Source: Nothopassalora personata
Lineage: Eukaryota; Ascomycota; Dothideomycetes; Mycosphaerellales; Mycosphaerellaceae
Assembly: GCA_033816765.1 (NCBI GenBank)
Contig: CM066288.1
Coordinates: 868,001 to 932,000 of the forward strand
DNA length: 64,000 nucleotides
Reading direction: 5' to 3'
Each line of letters begins with the position of its first letter. Positions within the stretch are counted from its first letter, which is position 1. The notes under the pieces are model-generated. The model ran no database searches, was not told where the DNA came from, and was given only the letters and a program-made list of their open reading frames with translations. The position numbers and the translations under genes were made by a program. This document shows, piece after piece, positions 20,386 through 29,084 of this stretch.

Positions 20386-21934
20386 AACGTCAATGCAGAT
20401 GCGTGCGCGACAACGAGGATCCCAGTAATGTCAGGGTATGTATATTTTCAGCCACAGACAAACAAGAAACAAATGAGGCGCGAGCGAGAAGATGGTGGGC
20501 AAGGGAACGCGTACACTCCATCTCTTACCTATAGACTTTACACGTCCGTGGTCGTTCCCTGCTCACGGGCTGCACGCCACACTCAATCTTGGCCGTGATG
20601 ACGATGTAGCGTGCTTCATCGTGGGTCGGGGCTGCTCGGCGGAGACCGCTTGATGTGGTTGGACGCTGACGAAGATGTGTTCTGTCGGTATGGTCTGTGC
20701 TTCGAAACAGTGATGATTATCGGACGGAGAGGTTTGTCCTTTGTCAGATATGTTGTAGATGGTGGTTGATATGATGCATACGAACGTCTTTCGCGTTCTC
20801 AATGCTTGGCGGTTGTGCAGCTCGTGATGGCGCTAGTTCTAACGAAAGAGAAGAAAGAGCCCCCAAAGTGTGTTTCACGCTCGGGCCAATGACGAGGTGA
20901 GCACAGCGGGACTCCCACGATATCTTGATATGGACTCGATGCACGAGAGTATGAACCCCATTGGCTTCTCCGTCGCGGCAGAAAAACGTCCATTGACGGT
21001 CATTCACATGCCATCGCAACAGCAGTACGATCCGATCCGGACCTGACGAAGGCATCTTTGGCTCATGGTCGTCAACATCACGTCTGCTGGATGTACTCGC
21101 CCTTGGCAGACCTCCGTTGCAATGGCAACGTGATATATATACAACCCGTCAACCCCTGCACGACGGTTGAGGTCTCAACACCCCCACTGGTTGATTGGGC
21201 GATGAAGCCGCTATATGTCACCAGCATGCGAAGTACAATGCCTCGTGATTTTTATCTAATGTCCAGTCAGATCTACCCCGTCCCATGCTGCTTCGATCGG
21301 ATCTTAGGGCCGACAAGGACATCCCGACAACAAAGTGCACATGGGCAAAGTGATCCACCGCACCTCGCTCTCAACGTCTATGTGGCCTCCCTTGGAGACT
21401 ATTGCGAAGTGCGGTTTTTTGCCCACGCAACGTATGGCCAGCTTCCTTAGCTCTTCCAGTTTGCTTAGCTCTTCAAGCCAGCCTGCACTACGGCGAGATC
21501 GGAGACGCCGGGCCATTTTGACAAGTCGCCAATGGACGAAGGAGTTGAACTCTTTTGTAAGAGTTATAGCCGAATTTCGTCCGATACGTTGAGCCCCTCT
21601 CAAGCGACGACTGCCTTTTATACGGGATTCTCGTAGACGATATGGTGGATTGTGCTTCTGCGAGTCGACTGCGCCTTTTAGAATCTTTCTACGACGTCTT
21701 GTCGTCGAGGGACACGTATTACAAAGAGACGGGCTTGGCAGGCAATACCGGATTATGCCTCATACGAAACGTGCTCCTACGTATAAATGAATCACCAGTC
21801 CATGAAGATCAATCCATCAATATACGAACGAATATTGGCAATCGCAGTACATTTTTCCGCCCGCCTCGCAAGTCGGCAACAATGTGCCGAGTGTGCTTTG
21901 TTGGCGAAGGCGATATGCCTAGCGTACCATACTA
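20386..21934. other. 1.55-kb gene-less stretch left of the transposon
   Basis: Only short frames on both strands, none with recognisable features. The first few hundred bases are the promoter of the cation transporter. The rest may be old decayed sequence. Confidence 0.4.
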
Positions 21935-22106
21935 TGCTATGCAATATTCCGCGCCATGCTGCCGGGGGTGGGTCCGTGGATTAGCCGTCCCGCGTTCCTC
22001 ATAGTAAACACGCGTAGAACCTGGGAATAGCGATATTCTGTCCCAATCTCATGAATATTATCGTGTCGTTGATATAACCTCGTCGTCGCCAGTCCCAGGT
22101 GTTGTT
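21935..22106 (+). repeat. left terminal inverted repeat of the transposon
   Basis: It pairs with 24214-24377. The outer 27 bp and inner 22 bp are almost identical between the arms; the middle is diverged, with shared islands such as gtagaacc and gggaat. Confidence 0.8.
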
Positions 22107-22114
22107 TGCCTCAC

Positions 22115-23737
22115 ATGGCGGCAGGCTCCAAGCGTCGTAGCAGCACTGCTGGGCCATCTTCGAGACCAGCCAAACGCGTTCGACAGCCACCTCGTCCAAA
22201 GCCTTATGATAACACACTCCAAGCTCTTGAGCAGTCGCAGTCGCAATCTCGATCGAAGCCCTCGAAGTCGCGGAAAGGCAAAGGACGAGCTCTCACGCCC
22301 GTGCCGGAGAATGAGGAGGATGATGATGAAGAAGCGCGTCTTCACGACGACGCCCTAAACCAGTCGATGGGCGCAGGTGGAGGTGCTGAAGATGAGGATG
22401 CGGATAACGACGAAGAACAGGAGGTCGAAGAGGCTGAAGACGATGCTGATAACACCGCCGAGACTGAGGTGTTCTCCTTCGGTGTCGCCTTTCGCGTTGT
22501 TTTTGGTAAACAGATGCTCGCTGTCAAGTCGTGGCCGGTAGTGAAGAGCGATAGCACTGACTATCTCGTGGTGGACAATTGGAGTGAGTTCTTGAGCCGG
22601 TGGTTCAAGTCCATCGACAATAGCGGTCGTCTCTCAGAGGATATCTATAAGGTTATCAACATGCGTATCACCGCCAGCTACGAGCGCTCCGGACTTCGCT
22701 CTCTCGTCAATGAGATGTCGAACGACGTACCTGAAGCAGAGGGGGATGTGAGACGCGCCAAACAACAACTGAAGATGTGGTACGAGATGTCGAAGCAGGG
22801 CCTCAATATTGATATTGTGGCGACCGTGATCGAGCGCACTGCCGCACCTGCTCGTACACCTGGAAGTCAGCGACGCGCCGCACAGAGGACTGCTACCGAT
22901 CAGCAGCTGGCACAGATCCGGTCCGGCACGTATGGTACTCAGCGTGGTGCAGAAGATGTTGATGATGATGATGGATTGTTTGTGAGGCAAGAATCACCGC
23001 TCCGCCGCACCGGCATTGAGGTGGATGAAGACGGCCGAATGGTGCCTCAAGTAACAGGCTCGGACGACTTCCTCAACTCGCTCAATAAGCAGTGGCGCTG
23101 CGGCAACAAGTACTGCAAGAACTACGGCAACACTTGCTGGTGGACTGGTCCGGATAACCCTCAAGACCACTGCAAGATGTATCCAGAGATAACGCGTCGA
23201 TGGTGGAAAGCAGCTCGCGCGTATGAGCTGGATAAGAGCAAGCCGCATTGCACACTAATGGATCCAGGCTCTACGTTGACAGCTAAGTTATGGAAAGAGA
23301 AGGAGAGGAATAAGACCAACCCATACGCAGCTACAACTTCCAAGCAAGGTGTTGTCGGTGCTACTGTAATCAAGCAGTACTTTGGCTCTCGTAACCACCA
23401 GTCTTCGAGTCCACGTGGACGCTCACCTTCACGATCACCGCCGGTGTTGTTCAGCTCTCAACCTGCTACAGAAGAGCCAAGCGTTACTGTCCGAACCTGC
23501 TTCGACTGGCTTGTACGTAGTAGTACCTACTGGCTCAACAGACAGACCGATCTTGACAGCATATACGATCTTCTTGTGAACGAGAAGGACTTCGATCTTC
23601 AACAGATCTATAACATTAAGCAGGCGGTATGGGTGGACACATACAGCCTGAAGGAGGGACAATATTCGAAGCTACGGCAGGGGATTCAGAAATACCGTCA
23701 TTCTTCGGCGTACCGGCAGAATGATCGAAGTGAGTAG
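22115..23737 (+). CDS. transposon-borne 540-aa acidic Cys/Trp-motif protein, function unknown
   Basis: Single exon from the ATG at 22115 (MAAGSKRRSSTAGPSSRPAK), 540 residues. An open frame with a TTG start reaches 22106, but the ATG is preferred. The N-terminus is basic with a KRVRQPPRPKP stretch. A Glu/Asp-rich region lies at about residues 70-125. A folded-looking segment follows (EVFSFGVAFRVVFGKQML, DNWSEFLSRWFKSIDN). Near residues 328-365 is a Cys/His/Trp cluster (WRCGNKYCKNYGNTCWW, then DHCKMYPEITRRWW), which could bind zinc. The C-terminal 70 residues look helical. I do not recognise the family. It lies wholly inside the transposon and overlaps the minus ORF by 122 bp at the 3' ends. 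The frame is intact, with no nonsense codons. Confidence 0.7.
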   Translation: MAAGSKRRSSTAGPSSRPAKRVRQPPRPKPYDNTLQALEQSQSQSRSKPSKSRKGKGRALTPVPENEEDDDEEARLHDDALNQSMGAGGGAEDEDADNDEEQEVEEAEDDADNTAETEVFSFGVAFRVVFGKQMLAVKSWPVVKSDSTDYLVVDNWSEFLSRWFKSIDNSGRLSEDIYKVINMRITASYERSGLRSLVNEMSNDVPEAEGDVRRAKQQLKMWYEMSKQGLNIDIVATVIERTAAPARTPGSQRRAAQRTATDQQLAQIRSGTYGTQRGAEDVDDDDGLFVRQESPLRRTGIEVDEDGRMVPQVTGSDDFLNSLNKQWRCGNKYCKNYGNTCWWTGPDNPQDHCKMYPEITRRWWKAARAYELDKSKPHCTLMDPGSTLTAKLWKEKERNKTNPYAATTSKQGVVGATVIKQYFGSRNHQSSSPRGRSPSRSPPVLFSSQPATEEPSVTVRTCFDWLVRSSTYWLNRQTDLDSIYDLLVNEKDFDLQQIYNIKQAVWVDTYSLKEGQYSKLRQGIQKYRHSSAYRQNDRSE

Positions 23738-24203
23738 GAGGGAGATTATCAAAAAGTTTGGGCTGCGTTTCCTCAACACTCCGTGCATATTTTTGAAAGG
23801 TTTCGCGTACCTCCTTATTGCGCTCCTTCGCCAGGCGACACGCGACCTTCTTCGACCACTTATGCCGCTTGAGACAACGCGAGATAGTACTCTGGCTCAC
23901 AACCACTCCGAACTCGTCGTATAGATACCACGCTATTTCATCCTGATACGCAGTCGGCTTGTCCGCGAGGTATTCGAATATGCGTTCCTCGAAGATCGGC
24001 AAGAGCGAGCGAGGGCGACCGGCACCACCATTGAGCGTTTTATCGAGGTAGATATGACCGAAGAGGAGGTAGTTGTTACGGTGCTTGTCGATACTGCGTC
24101 TAGCGATATTCATAAGCTCTGCAATATATTGGTTACTGTGCGCAGTATCTGCGAATAGTCGTTGGATCTCGTTCTGCTGCCATTGCGGCAACCTAGCAGG
24201 CAT
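23616..24203 (-). CDS. truncated transposase: DNA-binding helix-turn-helix domain only
   Basis: 195 residues from the ATG at 24203 (MPARLPQWQQNEIQRLFADT). The frame is open 54 bases further up, inside the inverted repeat. Residues 1-60 look like the first HTH of Tc1/mariner transposases (NQYIAELMNIARRSIDKHRN). A GAGRPRSLLP linker follows, an AT-hook-like GRPR. Then comes a second winged-helix block (YLADKPTAYQDEIAWYLYDE, then VVVSQSTISRCLKRHKWSKK). After ERNKEVRETFQKYARS the usual Asp-Asp-Asp/Glu nuclease domain should start, but the frame runs into unrelated sequence antisense to the plus ORF and stops at 23616. The product could bind the transposon ends but not cut DNA. Such proteins can act as repressors, which is inference here. 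Confidence 0.65.
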   Translation of the reverse strand: MPARLPQWQQNEIQRLFADTAHSNQYIAELMNIARRSIDKHRNNYLLFGHIYLDKTLNGGAGRPRSLLPIFEERIFEYLADKPTAYQDEIAWYLYDEFGVVVSQSTISRCLKRHKWSKKVACRLAKERNKEVRETFQKYARSVEETQPKLFDNLPPTHFDHSAGTPKNDGISESPAVASNIVPPSGCMCPPIPPA

Positions 24204-24213
24204 AGATAACGCC

Positions 24214-24377
24214 AACAACACCTGGGACTGGCGACAGTAACGATATAACGACGACACGACGATATAGCGATGATAAAGTACTGGATTCCCGGGTTCTACA
24301 GCAAGATACTATGGGGCTTGGCAGGACGGTGATACCGCGGCTATGCGGCCCAGCATGGCGCGGAATATTGCATAGCG
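24214..24377 (-). repeat. right terminal inverted repeat of the transposon
   Basis: Inverted partner of 21935-22106. Its outer end is followed by TA at 24378-24379. Confidence 0.8.
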
Positions 24378-24527
24378 TAATAACGTCACCGACTTCGGCA
24401 GAGCCACTTGCGTCTCATAGCGCAGATTCGCATGCCGATAACCGCGTCGCGACAGAATATAACCTACTGCCTGCCATGTCTCTTCTTCTTGGCATGGAGC
24501 TTGCTCTAGTACGCCACTGCTGTTGCC

Positions 24528-26164
24528 ATGTTGAGCTCGCCTCGCACTTCAAGCAGCGACATTGCCACACCGGATGAGAAGCAAGATGAAGAACACGGCA
24601 AAAACAATACCGATTTGGCAGCAAGTGAGGAGAAGGATCTGGAGAAGAACGAATCTGCAACACCCGCAAACGACCCTGCTGCCCGACCAGAAGCAGAAGG
24701 ATTAGGAGACGCTTTCCTGGCTAAGTTCGACGACAATGATCCCATAAACCCTCGAAACTAGTCCACGATACACAAGGCCATGATCACACTACAGCTTGGC
24801 TTCATGGCATTCACCGGTTCCATAGGGTCGTCCATCATCTCACCAGCACAGCCCGTTATCTCGACATATCTTGGCGTCGGTCAGGAGGCTACTGTCCTTG
24901 TGGTCGCGCTTTATGTCCTCGGCTTCGCATTTGGACCCTGCGCATGGGCTCCCATAAGTGAGGTCTATGGTCGGAAATGGAGCATGCTGCCTGCCGTGTT
25001 TACGCTAGGGCTCTTCTCAATTGGAAGTGCCGTGAGCAAGAACGCTGCGAGCTTGTTCCTCACGAGGTTCTTCGCTGGTGTATTCGGTTCAGCGCCCATT
25101 AGCAACGTCTCTGCTGCGCTTGGAGATATGTATGAGCCGAGGGCTAGAGGAATTGCCATCACATTCTATGCTGTGATGGTCGTCGGAGGTAGGCTGGTCA
25201 TGGTGAAAGGCTTGATTATGGTGCTGACAAGTTTTCAGGACCTACGCTCGGACCCATTGTTGGCAGTGCTCTTACAGTCAACAACAGCCTCGGATGGCGC
25301 TGGACAGAATACATTGAAGCGATCTTCGCATTCACGATGGTCGCGGTAGCATTCTTCTTCCTCCCAGAGCTCTACCACCCCGTCATCCTCAAGAGAAAGG
25401 CGAAGAAGCTGCGCAAGGAGACTGGCGACCATCGTTACTGGCACCCACACGAGGCGGAACGCATCAACCCGAGCAACATTCTTACAAAGTACTTTAGTCG
25501 CCCTCTGCGCATGTTGACAACCGAGCCAATGGTGACCTGCATCGCAATCTATGCCAGCTTTGTGTACGCAATACTCTACCTTGCGCTCGAGGTCTTTCCA
25601 ATCGTCTTCAGGGAGATGCGTGGATACGATCTGGTTGTGTCGACGCTGCCTTTCTTAGGCTTGTTCGTCGGTGTGCTTTGTGCTGTTGGGATCAATCTGG
25701 GAAATCAAGGCTACTATGCCAGAACCATGGCACGAAACCACGGTCGAGCGGTTCCAGAAGCACGACTGCCACCTATGATAATAGGAGGTGTGCTGTTTAC
25801 CACAGGCCTTTTCTGGTTTGGATGGACTGCTGACCCGAAGTATCACTGGGCTTTACCAGTGGTCGCCGCAGGTTTTATTGGTGCTGGCTTCAACACGATC
25901 TTCCAGCAGTGTATTAACTACTTGGTCGACTCGTACGGACTGTACGCTGCTAGCGCGGTATCTGCGAATACTTTCCTGAGATCGATCTTTGCATGTGGGC
26001 TTCCTTTAGCTGCAGGACCGATGTTTAGGAATATGGGTGTCGGACCAGCTGCTAGTGTGCTTGGCGCTATTTCATGCCTTGGACTGCCTGTGCCATTCAT
26101 CTTCATGAAGTATGGCTTGAAGCTCCGAAAGTTGTCCAAGTTTGCACCGGTCTCGGATGACTGA
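24528..26164 (+). pseudogene. MFS transporter (polyamine/drug DHA1 type) with one in-frame nonsense codon
   Basis: Exons 24528-25188 and 25239-26164 (50-nt intron, GTAGGC...TTTCAG) would give about 528 residues with all transporter features: motif-A-like APISEVYGRKWSML, FFAGVFGSAPISNVSAALGD, LGPIVGSALTVNNSLGWRWTEY, and a long cytosolic loop after helix 6. The frame is broken once, by TAG at 24759-24761. It reads DPINPRN*STIHKAM where relatives have Asn-Trp-Ser, so TGG became TAG. Everything after is intact. An ATG at 24780 lies just ahead of the first membrane helix, so a shortened protein with all 12 helices is conceivable. Otherwise this is a young pseudogene. It begins 150 bp from the transposon end. 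Confidence 0.8.
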
Positions 26165-26198
26165 AGCGGTGAATACATCTTTGCCATCCATGAACACG

Positions 26199-28400
26199 CT
26201 ATTGCTGGCCTCGCCCGTGGCCCAGCGTGATTCGGCCTGCGCCCTCCAGACCTTCGCACTCGGCGGTCTCAGGCAGCACATGATGGCTTATCGATCCTTC
26301 AGGTCCGCTCACCTCAACGACCGCACTCTCGCCATCGTCCACGATCTTCCAGCTCGCCTTGATCGGTCCATTTGGAGTGACGATCGTTCCACTGGCCTCC
26401 GTTAGGCCTAGGATACCAAATAGTGACTCAAATGCCCACGTTCCATGGCCTGAGAAGTCGCAGAGATGCCAAGGACATACTCCGGTAGCACGTACGTCGG
26501 CGCCGCTCTCTACGGATGTGACAGTGAAGTACACAAATCGATACCTGGGGATCCGTCGGGATACAGATATTCCCAGGGTGCACCGGAAAAGTACTCATTC
26601 TGATCTACCGCCGTGAACCAGAATTCGTCGAGAAGAGTCTGGGCGACGGTTGTGCTGGTAACTCCCAAGTCGCGCTTCGCTTTCATCAGGGCATCGAGAA
26701 GCATGCCGAGGAGGTTAGGGGTGAGTTAGGTAGTGTCGCTATCGACGTCAGAGCATGACGTCTTGTAGCCTACTCCTAGCCTGAGCCTGGAAAGCTTGGC
26801 AATCATGAACTCGGCTTGAGAGCTATTGGCTGTGCCGGATAGGATAGTCCAGGCCGTAGACGTCAAAGAGTAATTCGGAGGTGTAAAAATGGATAGCAAG
26901 TACACTCCCAATGTATCGTTCTAGAGTTGTGTAATTCTCAGCTGCGGTCGTCCACCGCAGAAGTTGCCATATCGTTCAGAGCGTCAGCAAGCGGCATCAG
27001 CTATCGAAGAGTATTCGTGAACAGCCCAGAGACCGTAGGGCCATTCGCAGGTCCCAGAAAATATACAACGCCTGCCCTATCAAGCACAGCCACAACACCA
27101 GTCTGATTATCGATATCCGCCAATCGTGCGCCTACTACTTCCCTCATCTTCGGCCAATTCCCACTCCAAATCAGCAAGATCGCCACTCCGCCAGAAGTAG
27201 TTTCCAACCGAGGAAGCGAAGAGATCCTGGTACCCGACCAATCCCTCATAATTACTGATAAACGCATCCGCGTACTCCTGCCTGGTTCCCAACGACGTAG
27301 AATTCCGCATAAAGCCCCCGAAAGGCTCGCTGTGCCGCCGCCAGCTCATGACGGAACCGACAGTCCCAAGAGCAAAATCGTCCCGAGGTTTCGAAGCGGC
27401 AAGGACTTTCTCTGTGTGATAGAAGTCGCCAGCGCAGAGCAGACGGTCGCGCTTTGCGCCGTGTTATGTATAGACAGACAGACTGAGGCTGTCGAGAACG
27501 GCGGATTCGTACTCGGCGAGGGTCCTTGCTGAGGTCATTGGGTTTGAGTGTAGGATTTTGCCGTTGTTGGCCGTCACGATCACGTCTTTGATGTAGGATG
27601 CTTGGTCGTTTCATCTGGTGATGTTTCTCAGTACTGGCTGTTTTGGAGTATGGATTCACTTACGGTGTAATACCCATGTCCCTTCAGTAGCAGACCCTGA
27701 CTCAGCAAAGCTCCCAGCAGGTGCCAGGAACGCGGCTTCGGCAATAGGGACGAAGGCTGCTGGAATACTATCGGTGGAAATTGCGTAAACTTCGGCAGTG
27801 ATGGCAGTGCTGATGTTGTACCAAATGTTCTCCTCGGTTGTCTTGGTGATGAGGAAAATGCTGAGTCAAACCCGTCTCCAGGGTCGACTGTTTAAGCAGC
27901 GAGTATCTATATCCGAACACCAGCGAGTCTGGCGGCAGTACTGTGCGGTTCGTGTTCAGGAAAGTACTATCTTCCGGATAGCTCGACGCGAGATGGAACA
28001 GCGCTCCGAAAGGTGCGAAGTCACTGGCGACACGCGAACCTGTACCACCTCGCTCGATGTTCGTCGTGAGTGGTAGAGTGTAGTTGCCAAACCCAGTCCC
28101 CTTGACAGACTGTCCCCTCTGTCAGCCAGGTATGTACGCTCCATCAGGCGTGATCTTTCAGGCTGCTGGAGCGTTCCCAGCATCGACACACGCTGTCTGC
28201 GCACTCCGTGGGCCAAGCCGGCTGATCTTGGTATAAACTGGATCAGACGAGGAGAATTGGCCAGGTACATCCTCAGCTGCCACACGCGCTGCTGTGGAGT
28301 GGTCGGAGACCTCGAACGATGGAAAGTCAGCCGCTTTGCTGCCGTAGTCAATGGTTAAGTGCGGATGCAGATGGCGACAGATTTCATTCGCCTCTGGCAT
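26199..28400 (-). pseudogene. decayed alpha-L-rhamnosidase-like (GH78 type) glycoside hydrolase gene
   Basis: Pieces of one protein appear in order in different minus-strand frames. Near 28,390-28,160 is LTIDYGSKAADFPSFEV, then VPGQFSSSDPVYTKISRLG, which resembles the N-terminal beta domain of fungal rhamnosidase-like enzymes. Near 28,110-27,900 is GTGFGNYTLPLTTNIERGG, then TFLNTNRTVLPPDSLVFGY. Near 27,340-27,010 is ADAFISNYEGLVGYQDLF, and FLGPANGPTVSGLFTNTLR. Near 26,640-26,510 is NEYFSGAPWEYLYPDGSPGI, then SLSHP followed by TAG where Trp is usual. The C-terminal block PNGPIKASWKIVDD is in another frame. Frameshifts and stops at several places make it non-functional. The GH78 assignment is from memory of conserved blocks. 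Confidence 0.65.
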
Positions 28401-29084
28401 AAGGTGTGCGGGCGTCTATTGTGACATCGTTGCCAGGAGCGTAGACGGCTGGCAACTCATCTTCATAATTGACATAGGTATGGGGTATCAACATCTCCAC
28501 TATGTTGAAGAGCTTAATGACAATGGTGAAAGATCTAAACAATGCTGGCGAACGGCAATGAAAGCCAGATGAATGTCATGATTCGTTGCGGTCTTCCGGG
28601 TCACAACGACCTAGTTCGACGTCTTGTACATGTACTTGTTCTCGCCATTACTTTACGCCATTACTGAGATCCTTGCCAAGGTGAGCGATGCACAACACCC
28701 CTGCGAGTGCCTGCATTTACAGTACCCCAGAGCGGAGACTACCCACACTGTCGATGACCTCCATCGACGCTATCGGGTCATGTTCACCCGAGACTGAAAA
28801 GTTCGGCTTCGAGCTGACAAACATCGGAACGTCGTGGGCATGAGGAATGTGGGCACTGCCGTCGCGAGACTAGATATATTAGTCCCTGTCCGTATATGGA
28901 ACGGCAGACTTGAAGCTCTGTGTGTGCGCATGAAAAGGTGATTTACAGCAAATCCAGAGAATACGGTTCGTGAAAAGAGAGCCCTAAGATTCTCGGGTAG
29001 GTACGATAGTAATGGCCAGCTACCACTCAATATCCAAGTGATCAAATGTCCAAGATGAACGTGTATCCGACGCTGTCGCGTATA
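28401..29084. other. gene-less stretch between the decayed hydrolase and the Atos gene
   Basis: No recognisable coding pieces. It may hold the vanished 5' end of the glycoside hydrolase gene. Confidence 0.4.

Larger units (their letters stand above)
21935..24377. mobile_element. 2.4-kb Tc1/mariner-like DNA transposon with long inverted repeats and two convergent ORFs
   Basis: The outer ends are near-perfect inverted copies: tgctatgcaatattccgcgc at the left and its reverse complement (first base C in place of T) at the right. Both ends are flanked by TA (21933-21934 and 24378-24379), the Tc1/mariner target duplication. The imperfect inverted repeats run inward about 165-172 bp and end in an identical block, gtcgccagtcccaggtgttg. 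The plus ORF starts 8 bp inside the left repeat. The minus ORF starts 10 bp inside the right repeat. The minus ORF encodes the helix-turn-helix part of a Tc1/mariner-type transposase, but no DDE catalytic domain is found in any frame. The copy therefore looks non-autonomous, carrying an extra gene. Confidence 0.8.
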
